Source of the DNA: Salibaculum halophilum
Lineage (GTDB): Bacteria; Pseudomonadota; Alphaproteobacteria; Rhodobacterales; Rhodobacteraceae
Reading direction: 5' to 3'
Assembly (NCBI RefSeq): GCF_002094885.1
Contig: NZ_MSIT01000018.1
Location: 1 to 41,181 of the forward strand
DNA: 41,181 nt
This document shows positions 15,436 to 24,135 of this stretch, in pieces (within the stretch, counting starts at the first letter, position 1; each line of letters opens with the position of its first letter). Made by a program: the position numbers and the translations under genes. The notes under the pieces were generated by a model that saw only the letters and a program-made list of their open reading frames with translations, ran no database searches and was not told the DNA's origin.

Positions 15436-15442
15436 TGTGCAC

Positions 15443-16630
15443 ATGGCACATGCGAAAGACCGCGGGATTCTGGCCGTTCGCGCGCAAGGCAGCGACGTGA
15501 AGGCCGTTCTCGAAAACCTCAACACCGACTGGGAGGCATTCAAGAAAAAGCACCGCGCCGAGATCGAGGACGTGCGCGCGGCGGCTGACGACGCCAACGC
15601 GAAGCTGGCCGCGATGCAGGTCAACGGCAACGGCGGCGGCGCTGCGCCCATGCTGACGCCGCAGGCGGCGACCGAGTTCACCGAGTTCCTGAAGGCCGGG
15701 AACATGGGCAGCGGGCTTCAGCCGCGCGCCGACATGCAGAGCGGATCTTCGGCCGACGGCGGCGCGACGATCCCGAAGCAAATCTCGGGGACGATCCTCG
15801 ACCAGATGGCCGACCTGTCGCCCATGCGGCGGCTGGCGACCGTCGAACAGGCGACGACGAGCGACTTCACCAAGATCGTCGGGCTGCGCGGCGCGACGAG
15901 CGGATGGGCCGCCGAGACGGACCCGCGCTCGATCACCGAGACGCCGAAGATGGGCGAGGTGACGCCGACGATGGGCGAGCTTTTCGTCTATGCCGAGGCG
16001 ACCCGCTGGGTTCTCGAAGATAGCCAGTTCAACTTGGAGCGCTGGCTTTCCGAGAACATCGCGACCGAGTTCGCGGTGAAGGAAGGCACGGCTTTCTTCT
16101 CGGGCGACGGATCGAACAAGCCGACGGGCTTTCTGACGAAGCCGCAGAGCACCGACGCCGACGACACGCGGGCCTTCGGCACGCTTCAGACGGTGGCCGC
16201 GCAGAACGCCGCAGGCATCGAGGCCGACGACCTCGTGAACCTGATGGGCGCGCTGCGCACCCCGTATCGGCAACGCTCGGGCGACGTGGCGTGGATCATG
16301 AACCGGGCCACGGCAAGCGCGATCCGGTCGCTGAAGGACAGCACCGGGCGCTACCTCTGGAACGATGGGCTGGCCGCCGGCACCCCGCCCACACTTCTGG
16401 GTTACCAAGTCGTGGAAAGCGAGGACATGCCAGACATCGGCACCGGCAATGTCAGCGTCGCCTTCGGCAACTGGCGCTCGGGCTACTTGATCGCGGATCG
16501 CACGCAGATGCGGATGCTGCGCGATCCCTACACGCGGCCGGGCTGGATTCGCTTCTACGCGCACCATCGCCTGGGCGGCGACGTGCTCGACAGCAACGCG
16601 ATCAAGCTGCTGGAGCATCCGGCGGCATGA
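15443..16630 (+). CDS. HK97-family major capsid protein
   Basis: A 395-residue phage capsid protein of the HK97 fold. The N-terminal 75 residues form a charged coiled coil (VLENLNTDWEAFKKKHRAEI, VRAAADDANAKLAAM) like the delta scaffold domain that a head protease normally removes. The core shows family features: ATIPKQISGTILDQMADLSP, GWAAETDPRSITETP, WLSENIATEFAVKEGTAFFS, GDGSNKPTGFLT, and the P-domain end DPYTRPGWIRFYAHHRLGG. Length and domains are normal, so the protein looks functional. No protease, portal or terminase accompanies it; assembly would need helper functions. It overlaps the next small ORF by ATGA. Confidence 0.93.
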   Translation: MAHAKDRGILAVRAQGSDVKAVLENLNTDWEAFKKKHRAEIEDVRAAADDANAKLAAMQVNGNGGGAAPMLTPQAATEFTEFLKAGNMGSGLQPRADMQSGSSADGGATIPKQISGTILDQMADLSPMRRLATVEQATTSDFTKIVGLRGATSGWAAETDPRSITETPKMGEVTPTMGELFVYAEATRWVLEDSQFNLERWLSENIATEFAVKEGTAFFSGDGSNKPTGFLTKPQSTDADDTRAFGTLQTVAAQNAAGIEADDLVNLMGALRTPYRQRSGDVAWIMNRATASAIRSLKDSTGRYLWNDGLAAGTPPTLLGYQVVESEDMPDIGTGNVSVAFGNWRSGYLIADRTQMRMLRDPYTRPGWIRFYAHHRLGGDVLDSNAIKLLEHPAA

Positions 16631-16860
16631 TGAGGATGCTGGCAGGGAGGCGTTGTCTCCTGACCCTGCTAGTCGGCACGGCGGTAGGAGTGCCGCGCGG
16701 TGCCAGCCCGCTCCGGGCGTCGTGCCGGTTCGCCGGTTCCGGAGCGGGCACCCCACCCGCCTCAAAAAGTTGCGAAGGCGCACCCGGAAACCGGCGGCCA
16801 CAACGCACCTCTCACAAACGGCAAGGTTTGCGAAACCTTCGCATTAAGGAGCTTGAATAA
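16627..16860 (+). CDS. Small ORF bridging capsid and tape-measure genes
   Basis: A 77-residue ORF coupled by ATGA to the capsid gene and by TAATG to the next gene. It opens like a signal or membrane sequence (MMRMLAGRRCLLTLLVGTA) and continues with a Gly/Ser/Pro/Arg-rich stretch of no recognisable family. A perfect palindrome AAGGTTT-GCG-AAACCTT (16823-16839) lies near its end. In full phages this interval holds head-completion and tail genes. The ORF may be a junction left by their loss, with the frame kept for translational coupling. Confidence 0.35.
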   Translation: MMRMLAGRRCLLTLLVGTAVGVPRGASPLRASCRFAGSGAGTPPASKSCEGAPGNRRPQRTSHKRQGLRNLRIKELE

Positions 16861-18881
16861 TGGCAATTGAGATTGGCGCACTTCGCGCGATGCTGAGCCT
16901 GGACACCGCAGCTTTCGAGCGCGGCGCAAAGAGGGCCGAGGCGTCCATGGGCAACGTCCAGCGCCGCATGGCCCGGCTGGGCCGCAACATGAGCAAGTTT
17001 GGCAAGACCATGTCCGCGCGCGTGACGGCCCCGCTTGCGGCGGTCGGCGCGGTGGCGGTGCGATCCTCGATGCAGACCATCGACGCCCAGGGCAAGATGG
17101 CCGAGTCCCTCGGGACCACGACCGCAAGCCTTCAGGTGCTGGCGCGCGCCGCCGATACTGCCGGGATATCACAAGGCGACCTTGAGGGCGCGCTGACCCG
17201 GATGACCCGGCGCATTTCACTTGCTGAGCAGGGCACTGGGCCAGCGGCCGAGGCGCTGGAACGCCTCAACCTGGCCGCAGAGGACTTGTCGGACCTATCG
17301 GCGGATGAACGGATCAAGTTGATCCAACAGCGGATCGCGGAACTGATCCCGGCGGCGCAACAGGCCGGTGTAAGCTCGCAGATTTTCGGAGAGCGCGTCG
17401 GCATTGCCATGACCCGGCTGGACGCTGCCCAGATCGAGCAGGCCGAACAGACGTTGAAGCGGTTCGGTGTTGCCGTCACCGAGGTCGAGACCGACAAGAT
17501 CGAGCGGGCGAACGATGCAATCAGCGCCCTCGGGCTGGTCGCGCGCGGGCTGGCCAATCAGATCACGGTGGCGCTTGCCCCGTCGCTTGAGGCCCTCGCG
17601 GCGAAGATCGCGGATATCGGAGAATGGTTTTCCAAGCTATCGCCAACGGTCAAGACGATCACTGTCGCACTCACGGGCTTTGCCGCCGCCATTGGCCCCG
17701 TGTCGCTTGCGCTTGGTGGCGTGACGAAGGGGATAGCGGCGATGATAGGGGGCATGAAGCTGGCCCTACCTGCTGTCGCAGCCCTTGGTGGCCCGTTGAC
17801 GATCATTGCAGCCGTCATCGGCACGGTCGCGGCGGGGATGATCCTGTTCGGAGACAAGACCAAGGTTGCAACGCCGCACCTAGACGCCGCCGCGAAGGCG
17901 CAAGAGGCCCTCAACGTGGCCCTGGGAACCTTCAGCGATACGGCGGCACCATCAGCCGCCGCAGAGGCGATCAATCTCGCGAACACGATGGCCCAGGAAG
18001 CCAAACAGGCAATGGACGCCGCGCGTTCGCAGATCGCACTTGCCGAGGCGCGACAGGCGGCATTGGCGAGCAGTATCGACACGGCGCGCACGCAAGGACT
18101 GCGCCAGCGAGCGGATGAACAGGCGGCAGCGGCAAGAGAACGCCTTGCCGCCGCAGAGGACGCCTTGGCGGAAGCCGAGCGGGCGCGTGACCGCGTGGCG
18201 CGCGAAGTCACCGGCGGTCCCTTGGCCCTGCCGAATGTCAACGTGGAAGGCGACAACGCGGCTGACACGATCCGCAACCTTGGCGACGTGACAAACGAGG
18301 TGTTCGGCAGCGGCGGCAGAGCCACAAGTGCGGTTTCGGAGGGGGCAAGCGCAATACAGGACAGCCTTGAAGGCATCGGGGAAGGCGCGAACCGCGTTGC
18401 TGACCGCTTCGGAGATATGGTCGCTGGGCTGGCGACGGGGTCGCAGAAGATCGGGGACGTTCTTTCCCGGCTGGGCGAGCAACTTCTGTCCTCCGGCATC
18501 AGCGGCATAGGCTCCGCGCTTGGCATGGGCCAAAGCGAAAAGGGCCTGCTGGGCATGGGCAACTTCCTGGGCTTTCTCGACAAGGGCGGTATGGTCCCCT
18601 CGGGCAAGTTTGCCATCGCGGGCGAGCGCGGCCCGGAGATCGTGACCGGCCCGGCGCAGGTCACGTCGCGGCGCAGGACGGCTGACATGCTGTCGGGCGC
18701 GGGGGCTGGTCAGGCTTCAAGGCTTGAGGTCACACTGTCACCCGACCTGGAAGCGCGCATTCTGCGCCAGAGCGAGGCGGCGGCCGTCCAGATCACATCG
18801 GAAGGGATCATGGACTATGACCGCAATGCGCTGCCTGACCGGTTCAACGAGATCAGCAACGATCCGCTGCGCAGGGGCTGA
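16860..18881 (+). CDS. Phage tail tape-measure-like protein
   Basis: A 673-residue protein resembling tail tape-measure proteins. The N-terminal part has the usual start (LRAMLSLDTAAFERGAKRAE) and amphipathic helices (MARLGRNMSKFGKTMSARVT). A hydrophobic centre spans about residues 270-330 (TITVALTGFAAAIGPVSLAL, LGGPLTIIAAVIGTVAAGMI). A long Ala/Glu-rich coiled coil follows (about 375-450), then a C-terminal phage-tail segment (FLDKGGMVPSGKFAIAGERG, PEIVTGPAQVTSRR). It is shorter than most tape measures of siphophages, which would imply a short tail if length rules hold. AAGGAG precedes its ATG. No tail tube, chaperone or baseplate gene is present, so it would have to act with or against helper tails. 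Confidence 0.82.
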   Translation: MAIEIGALRAMLSLDTAAFERGAKRAEASMGNVQRRMARLGRNMSKFGKTMSARVTAPLAAVGAVAVRSSMQTIDAQGKMAESLGTTTASLQVLARAADTAGISQGDLEGALTRMTRRISLAEQGTGPAAEALERLNLAAEDLSDLSADERIKLIQQRIAELIPAAQQAGVSSQIFGERVGIAMTRLDAAQIEQAEQTLKRFGVAVTEVETDKIERANDAISALGLVARGLANQITVALAPSLEALAAKIADIGEWFSKLSPTVKTITVALTGFAAAIGPVSLALGGVTKGIAAMIGGMKLALPAVAALGGPLTIIAAVIGTVAAGMILFGDKTKVATPHLDAAAKAQEALNVALGTFSDTAAPSAAAEAINLANTMAQEAKQAMDAARSQIALAEARQAALASSIDTARTQGLRQRADEQAAAARERLAAAEDALAEAERARDRVAREVTGGPLALPNVNVEGDNAADTIRNLGDVTNEVFGSGGRATSAVSEGASAIQDSLEGIGEGANRVADRFGDMVAGLATGSQKIGDVLSRLGEQLLSSGISGIGSALGMGQSEKGLLGMGNFLGFLDKGGMVPSGKFAIAGERGPEIVTGPAQVTSRRRTADMLSGAGAGQASRLEVTLSPDLEARILRQSEAAAVQITSEGIMDYDRNALPDRFNEISNDPLRRG

Positions 18882-18890
18882 TTCAAGACT

Positions 18891-18910
18891 GTTACCCCAA
18901 GCGTTACCCC
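18891..18910. promoter_or_regulatory. Probable integrase arm-binding sites, right end
   Basis: Two direct copies of GTTACCCC (18891-18898 and 18903-18910) sit 12 bases apart just after the tape-measure stop, about 55 bases from the right attachment repeat. The same octamer clusters before the integrase gene. Their presence at both ends, and the lack of any coding sequence here, supports a recombination role. Confidence 0.5.
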
Positions 18911-18965
18911 TGCGAAAAATGGCAGGGCCTGCGGGTTGCAAATGTCTTCTAAGTCATTGATTTTG

Positions 18966-19013
18966 TGGTGCCCCCAGAGAGACTCGAACTCCCGACCCAC
19001 TGATTACAAATCA
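18966..19013. repeat. Right attachment site within tRNA-Thr
   Basis: The 48-base copy that forms part of the intact tRNA gene, from the CCA end to the anticodon loop. It is identical to 9150-9197. Integration rebuilt the tRNA, so the host keeps the gene. Confidence 0.92.
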
Positions 19014-19041
19014 GTTGCTCTACCAGCTGAGCTATAGGGGC
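18966..19041 (-). tRNA. tRNA-Thr(TGT)
   Basis: A 76-base tRNA with encoded CCA. The acceptor stem GCCCCTA pairs with TGGGGGC, the D arm is GCTCAGCTGGTAGAGC, the anticodon stem ACTGA/TCAGT holds loop TTTGTAA with anticodon TGT, and the T arm GGGAG-TTCGAGT-CTCTC is complete. It decodes Thr ACA and wobble codons. It is the insertion target of the 9.8-kb element and remains intact. Confidence 0.96.
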
Positions 19042-19050
19042 ACGCGGGAT

Positions 19051-19079
19051 CGTCTAGCGCGGGTGCGGGCGTGGCGCAA
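19051..19079 (-). promoter_or_regulatory. Promoter of tRNA-Thr
   Basis: On the minus strand TTGCGC (19079-19074) and TAGACG (19056-19051) are separated by 17 bases, with the expected start about 7 bases on, just before the tRNA 5' end at 19041. The same TTGCGC-17-TAG arrangement recurs before the gene at 27144. Confidence 0.5.
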
Positions 19080-19202
19080 GCCTCGGGGCGGGGCGGCAAT
19101 GCCGGATCGCGCGCGGGGATTGCGCGGAATATGGTTTCCGCGCCGAGGATTGCACCCTATGGTGCGGTGCAACGCAAGACATGACGACTGGCAGGAACCT
19201 GG

Positions 19203-20078
19203 ATGCAGATCGCCTATCACATCGGGGCCAATTGCACCGACGAGGATCGCCTCCTCAAGTCCCTTCTGCGCAACGCCGATGCCTTTTCGGCCCAGGGCAT
19301 AAAGGTGCCCGGCCCGAGCAAGTATCGCCGCCTGCTGCGCGAGACGATCCAGGGCCTTGGCGACCAGCCGCCCGCCCCGGACACCCGCGAAATCCTGCTC
19401 GACGCCATCGTTGACGAGGAGGAATGCAACCGCCTTGTCATGTCTAACGACCAGTTCATGTGCGTGCACCGGCGCATTTTCGACAAGGGGCTGTTCTACC
19501 GCCTGGGGGACGAGAAATTTACCGGGCTGGACGCGATCTTTCACAGCGACGAGATCGAGATATTCCTCGGCCTGCGCAACCCGGCGACCTGGCTGCCGGC
19601 GGTCTTCAGCGCGATTTCCGACAAGGATTTCAACGATTTCATGCACGGGCTGGCCCCGGCCGACATCCGCTGGTCCGAGCTTGTCACCAAGATCCGCGAG
19701 CTGATCCCGCGCGCCTCGCTGACGGTGTGGTGCAACGAGGACACGCCGCTGCTCTGGGCCCAGTTGATCCGCGAGATTTCGGGGGTGGATCCTCTCACGC
19801 GCATCCATGGCGGCTTCGACCTGCTGCAGTCGATCATGAGCGACGAGGGCATGAAGCGCTTCGTCGCCTACCTCAAGACCCATCCCCCCCAGACCGAGGT
19901 GCAGAAGCGGCGGATCATTTCGGCGTTTCTGGAAAAGCACGCCCTCGACGAGGCCGTCGAGGACGAGATCGACCTGCCCGGCTGGACCGACGAGACCGTG
20001 CAGTTCCTCACCCAGACCTACGAGGAGGATTGCCAGGCCATCGCGCGCATGCCCGGTGTCACCTTCATCGCGCCCTGA
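19203..20078 (+). CDS. Conserved protein of unknown function, possibly sulfotransferase-like
   Basis: A 291-residue soluble protein without a signal peptide. The opening MQIAYHIGANCTDEDRLLKS and later LRNPATWLPAVFSAISDKDF recall the fold of P-loop sulfotransferase-like proteins of roseobacters, but the canonical nucleotide-binding loop is not clear. Other blocks include LTVWCNEDTPLLWAQLIREI and TDETVQFLTQTYEEDCQAIA. I would call it a conserved hypothetical. It starts at 19203 behind AGGAA, is transcribed away from tRNA-Thr, and ends 10 bases from the convergent tlpA-like gene. Confidence 0.75.
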   Translation: MQIAYHIGANCTDEDRLLKSLLRNADAFSAQGIKVPGPSKYRRLLRETIQGLGDQPPAPDTREILLDAIVDEEECNRLVMSNDQFMCVHRRIFDKGLFYRLGDEKFTGLDAIFHSDEIEIFLGLRNPATWLPAVFSAISDKDFNDFMHGLAPADIRWSELVTKIRELIPRASLTVWCNEDTPLLWAQLIREISGVDPLTRIHGGFDLLQSIMSDEGMKRFVAYLKTHPPQTEVQKRRIISAFLEKHALDEAVEDEIDLPGWTDETVQFLTQTYEEDCQAIARMPGVTFIAP

Positions 20079-20085
20079 GGGCGCG
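20069..20085. terminator. Hairpin with the stop codon in its loop, between convergent genes
   Basis: CGCGCCC (20069-20075) and GGGCGCG (20079-20085) form a perfect 7-bp stem whose three-base loop is the TGA stop of the upstream gene. It sits in the 10-base gap region between two converging genes and probably ends transcription in both directions, although no T run follows. Confidence 0.4.
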
Positions 20086-20088
20086 GCC

Positions 20089-20679
<591 letters not shown>

Positions 20680-20707
20680 GTCATCACCTTATCGACTGCG
20701 GGGGCTC

Positions 20708-22102
20708 ATGTCGGACAAATCGGGATCGAATGCAATGTGGGGCGGCCGCTTCGGCAGCGGCCCGGATGCCGTCATGGAGGCGATCAACGCCTCGATCGGC
20801 TTCGACAAGCGGCTGGCACAACAGGACATTGACGGCTCTCGTGCGCATGCGGCCATGTTGGCGGCTCAAGGCATTATCTCACAAAAGGACGCCGAGGCGA
20901 TCCGGGAAGGGTTGCTCACGGTCTTGTCAGAGATCGAGGGCGGCGATTTCGCCTATTCCACCGCGCTGGAGGACATCCACATGAACGTGGAGGCCCGCTT
21001 GTCCGAGCTGATCGGCGACGCGGCGGGCCGGCTGCACACCGCGCGCAGCCGCAACGACCAGGTGGCGGTCGATTTCCGCCTCTGGGTGCGCGACCAGTGC
21101 GACGCCGCCGAGGCGGGGCTTGTCGCGCTGCAAAAGGCGCTGCTGGGCCAGGCCGAACAGGGGGCCGACTGGGTCATGCCCGGATTTACCCATCTGCAGA
21201 CGGCGCAGCCGGTCACCTGGGGTCATCACATGATGGCCTATGTCGAGATGTTCGCGCGCGACCGCGCCCGCTTTGCCGATGCGCGCAAGCGGATGAACGA
21301 ATCCCCGCTGGGCGCCGCCGCGCTGGCCGGCACGCCCTTCGATATCGACCGGCAGATGACGGCCGAGGCGCTGGGCTTCGACGCGCCGATGGCCAATTCG
21401 CTCGACGCGGTCTCGGCGCGGGATTTCGCGCTGGAGTTCCTCTCGGCCGCGTCGATCTGCGCGGTGCACCTGTCGCGGCTGGCCGAGGAGCTGGTGATCT
21501 GGTCCAGCGCGCAGTTCCGATTCGTGGCCATGTCCGACAAGTGGTCCACGGGCAGTTCGATCATGCCGCAGAAGCGCAACCCGGACGCCGCCGAACTACT
21601 GCGCGCCAAGGTCGGGCGCATCTTCGGGGCGAACGTGGCGCTGATGACGGTGATGAAGGGCCTGCCCTTGGCCTATTCCAAGGACATGCAGGAGGACAAG
21701 GAACAGGTCTTCGACGCCGCCGACACCCTGATGCTGGGGCTGGCGGCCATGGCCGGCATGGTGGCCGACATGACCGCCCGGCCCGAGGCCCTGCGCGCGG
21801 CCGCCGCCGCCGGGTTTTCCACCGCGACCGACCTCGCCGACTGGCTGGTTCGCGAGCTGGGCCTGCCCTTCCGCGAGGCGCATCACGTCACCGGCACGCT
21901 GGTGGCCGAGGCCGAGGCGCGCGGCTGCGACCTGCCCGACCTGCCGCTAGGGGTCATGCAGGACTGCCACGCCGGCATCACCGCGGCGGTTTTCGAAGTG
22001 CTGGGCGTGGACAATTCCGTGCGCAGCCGCATGTCCTACGGGGGCACGGCGCCGAACCGTGTCCGCGAGCAGATCGCCCGCTGGAAGGAGGCACTGTCAT
22101 GA
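20708..22102 (+). CDS. argH: Argininosuccinate lyase
   Basis: A 464-residue enzyme that splits argininosuccinate into arginine and fumarate, the last step of arginine synthesis in the cytoplasm. The superfamily signature [16 protein letters not shown] (near residue 280) carries the catalytic Ser loop. Further conserved parts are [17 protein letters not shown] and [16 protein letters not shown]. The start at 20708 ([20 protein letters not shown]) matches the family N-terminus; in-frame ATGs upstream run into the tlpA promoter region. It overlaps the small lipoprotein gene by ATGA. Confidence 0.97.
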   Translation: MSDKSGSNAMWGGRFGSGPDAVMEAINASIGFDKRLAQQDIDGSRAHAAMLAAQGIISQKDAEAIREGLLTVLSEIEGGDFAYSTALEDIHMNVEARLSELIGDAAGRLHTARSRNDQVAVDFRLWVRDQCDAAEAGLVALQKALLGQAEQGADWVMPGFTHLQTAQPVTWGHHMMAYVEMFARDRARFADARKRMNESPLGAAALAGTPFDIDRQMTAEALGFDAPMANSLDAVSARDFALEFLSAASICAVHLSRLAEELVIWSSAQFRFVAMSDKWSTGSSIMPQKRNPDAAELLRAKVGRIFGANVALMTVMKGLPLAYSKDMQEDKEQVFDAADTLMLGLAAMAGMVADMTARPEALRAAAAAGFSTATDLADWLVRELGLPFREAHHVTGTLVAEAEARGCDLPDLPLGVMQDCHAGITAAVFEVLGVDNSVRSRMSYGGTAPNRVREQIARWKEALS

Positions 22103-22254
22103 GACCGACACTGGCCCTGATCGCCCTGCTGGGGGCCGCCGCCTGCGGCGCCGATGGCCCGCCGGAACGCCCGGGCGACAAGGGCCCGGACGCGCCCGCC
22201 GCTGCACCCGCGGGCGCGACCAACGGCGTACTGTCATCCGAGGTGGCGCAATGA
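22099..22254 (+). CDS. lptM: Small LptM-like lipoprotein
   Basis: A 51-residue lipoprotein. The signal [17 protein letters not shown] has a lipobox with the modified Cys at residue 16, followed by the motif [10 protein letters not shown] that is typical of the short lipoproteins found between argH and lysA in proteobacteria. LptM helps mature the LPS export channel LptD in enterobacteria; the same role here is inferred from motif and location. It is coupled by ATGA on both sides, to argH and to the membrane-protein gene. Confidence 0.7.
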   Translation: MRPTLALIALLGAAACGADGPPERPGDKGPDAPAAAPAGATNGVLSSEVAQ

Positions 22255-22559
22255 TGCGCTGGGCGTTCCTGGCGCTCGCCGTCTGGGGCGCGGTGCACCC
22301 GATGTGGTATTTCGTCACCTGGTTTCAGGCCAACGGCTGGTCGCTGATGGCCATGGTCGAGGCCTGGCACGCCAATGCCGCGACCTCGGGGCTGGTCTGG
22401 GACCTGACCATCGCCGCCGTGGCCCTGACGCTATGGGTGATCTGGGAAAGCGTGACATACCGGCGCTGGGCCGGTCTGCTCGCGATCCCGGCGACCTTCT
22501 GCATCGGGGTGAGCTGCGGGTTGCCGCTCTACCTTTTCCTGCGCTGGCGGCGTGACTGA
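22251..22559 (+). CDS. DUF2834-like small membrane protein
   Basis: A 102-residue protein with three hydrophobic segments: WAFLALAVWGAVHPMWYFVT, VWDLTIAAVALTLWVIW and LLAIPATFCIGVSCGLPLYL. The pattern matches small DUF2834 membrane proteins. It starts in the lipoprotein stop (ATGA), so argH, the lipoprotein and this gene form one coupled operon. Its function is unknown. Confidence 0.7.
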   Translation: MMRWAFLALAVWGAVHPMWYFVTWFQANGWSLMAMVEAWHANAATSGLVWDLTIAAVALTLWVIWESVTYRRWAGLLAIPATFCIGVSCGLPLYLFLRWRRD

Positions 22560-22598
22560 GCGGTGTCGCTGCCGCGACGCTCTCATTTAGGTATCGGC

Positions 22599-22616
22599 GC
22601 CGCGGCGCGCCGCGGC
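22599..22616. terminator. 18-bp perfect palindrome between the argH operon and lysA
   Basis: GCCGCGGCGCGCCGCGGC (22599-22616) is its own reverse complement. It lies about 40 bases after the membrane-protein stop and 110 bases before lysA. Without a T tract it could be a terminator stem or a protein-binding site. Confidence 0.35.
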
Positions 22617-22724
22617 AGCGTGGCACCATCCGATCCGTCACGCTGCGGTATTTTTGACCCAAAGAAGCCTTGGGGTTTTGCCCAGACCTGATAGGAGCGC
22701 GCAGGACTAACGAGAGGAGCCGGG

Positions 22725-23990
22725 ATGGACCATTTCCTGTATCGCGACGGCGCGCTTCATGCCGAGGATGTCGCCGTTTCCGAGATCGCGGCCCATGTGG
22801 GTACGCCGTTCTACGTCTATTCCAGTGCCACGCTGCTGCGTCACTACCGGCTGTTCGACGAGGCGCTGGCGGGCACCGATCACCTTGTCTGCTTTGCCAT
22901 GAAGGCGCTGGGCAACCTGGCGGTGATCAAGCTGCTGGGCGATGCAGGCGCGGGCATGGATGTCGTCTCGGGCGGGGAATACCGCCGCGCCCGGGCGGCC
23001 GGCGTACCCGGCGACCGGATCGTCTTTTCCGGGGTCGGCAAGACCCGCGACGAGATGCGGCTGGCGCTGGAGGGCGGCATCCGCCAGTTCAACGTCGAGA
23101 GCGAGCCGGAGATGCGCGCGCTGTCGCAGGTGGCCGTGTCGCTCGGCGTCACCGCTCCGGTGACGGTTCGGGTGAACCCGGACGTGGACGCGAAGACGCA
23201 TGCCAAGATTTCCACCGGCAAGGCCGAGGACAAGTTCGGCATCCCGCTGGACCGCGCCCGCGATGTCTATGCCGAGATCGCCGCGCTGCCGGGGCTGGAG
23301 GCCGTGGGCATCGACGTGCACATCGGCAGCCAGCTGACCGAGCTGGAGCCCTTCCGGCTGGCCTATCAGAAGGTCGTGGAACTGACCGAGGCGCTGCGCG
23401 CCGATGGCCATGACATCCGCCGACTGGACCTTGGCGGAGGGCTGGGCATTCCCTACGAGCGCTCGAACGCGGCGCCGCCGCTGCCGCTGGACTACGGGCG
23501 GATGGTCAGGGAGGTTGTGGGGCATCTGGGCTGCGAGATCGAGATCGAGCCGGGTCGCCTGATCGCGGGCAACGCCGGCCTGCTGGTGGCCGGGGTGACC
23601 TACGTCAAGCACGGCGCGGGGCGCGATTTTCTGATCGCCGATGCGGCGATGAACGACCTGCTGCGCCCGGCCATGTACGACGCCTGGCACGACATTGTGC
23701 CGGTGCGCGAACCCGAGGCAGGCGCGGCCCTGACCCCCTATGACATCGTCGGCCCCGTCTGCGAGAGCGGCGACACCTTCGCCCGGGGCCGGATGCTACC
23801 CGGCCTGGCCGAGGGCGACCTGATCGCCTTCCGCTCGGCCGGGGCCTATGGCGCGGTCATGGCCAGCGAATACAACGCCCGGCCCCTGATCCCCGAGGTT
23901 CTGGTCGACGGAGATCAATTCGCGGTTATCCGCCGGCGCCCGACCTTTGACGAGATGCTGAATCGGGATACCATTCCTGATTGGTTGTAG
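22725..23990 (+). CDS. lysA: Diaminopimelate decarboxylase
   Basis: A 421-residue PLP enzyme that decarboxylates meso-diaminopimelate to lysine. The PLP Lys is in CFAMKALGNLAV (near residue 60). HIGSQLTELEPF, the Gly-rich LDLGGGLGIPYE, and the CESGDTFARGR motif that supplies active-site Cys across the dimer are all present. It starts at 22725 behind AGAGGAG and has normal length. The 165-base gap before it contains a palindrome but no recognisable lysine riboswitch. It ends with TAG. Confidence 0.97.
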   Translation: MDHFLYRDGALHAEDVAVSEIAAHVGTPFYVYSSATLLRHYRLFDEALAGTDHLVCFAMKALGNLAVIKLLGDAGAGMDVVSGGEYRRARAAGVPGDRIVFSGVGKTRDEMRLALEGGIRQFNVESEPEMRALSQVAVSLGVTAPVTVRVNPDVDAKTHAKISTGKAEDKFGIPLDRARDVYAEIAALPGLEAVGIDVHIGSQLTELEPFRLAYQKVVELTEALRADGHDIRRLDLGGGLGIPYERSNAAPPLPLDYGRMVREVVGHLGCEIEIEPGRLIAGNAGLLVAGVTYVKHGAGRDFLIADAAMNDLLRPAMYDAWHDIVPVREPEAGAALTPYDIVGPVCESGDTFARGRMLPGLAEGDLIAFRSAGAYGAVMASEYNARPLIPEVLVDGDQFAVIRRRPTFDEMLNRDTIPDWL

Positions 23991-24135
23991 CGGTATTGTC
24001 CGCGCGGCCCGACAGACAGGCGAGGCTCCCATCCGCGCAGAGCAGACCCCACGGCACCTGAGACGCCCCATCACCCTGACCCTTGCCGGTCTTTGGGGCG
24101 AGCGTCTGACATTTGCCTTCTGGCCCGCTTGGACA

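Larger units (their letters stand above)
9150..19013. mobile_element. 9.8-kb phage-satellite-like integrated element in tRNA-Thr
   Basis: Perfect 48-bp direct repeats at both ends equal the 3' part of tRNA-Thr(TGT), the classic result of tyrosine-integrase insertion. The element lies against the 3' end of the intact tRNA, with the integrase at the far end. All genes point the same way: integrase, unknown, AlpA-like, two small proteins, primase, DUF3987 ATPase, small proteins, major capsid protein, tape-measure-like protein. Several neighbours overlap by ATGA. No terminase, portal, head protease, tail tube, baseplate, lysis or repressor gene is recognised. The frames are open, so this is more likely a satellite that depends on a helper phage than random prophage debris; that conclusion is inference. 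Confidence 0.8.

Noticed and set aside
15437-15442. GTG at 15437 as the capsid gene start
   Set aside because: It is too close to the GGAGG site at 15431-15435; the ATG at 15443 has ideal spacing.
22560-22724. Lysine riboswitch before lysA
   Set aside because: The spacer is only 165 bases and contains a simple palindrome, not the multi-helix lysine aptamer or its conserved core.
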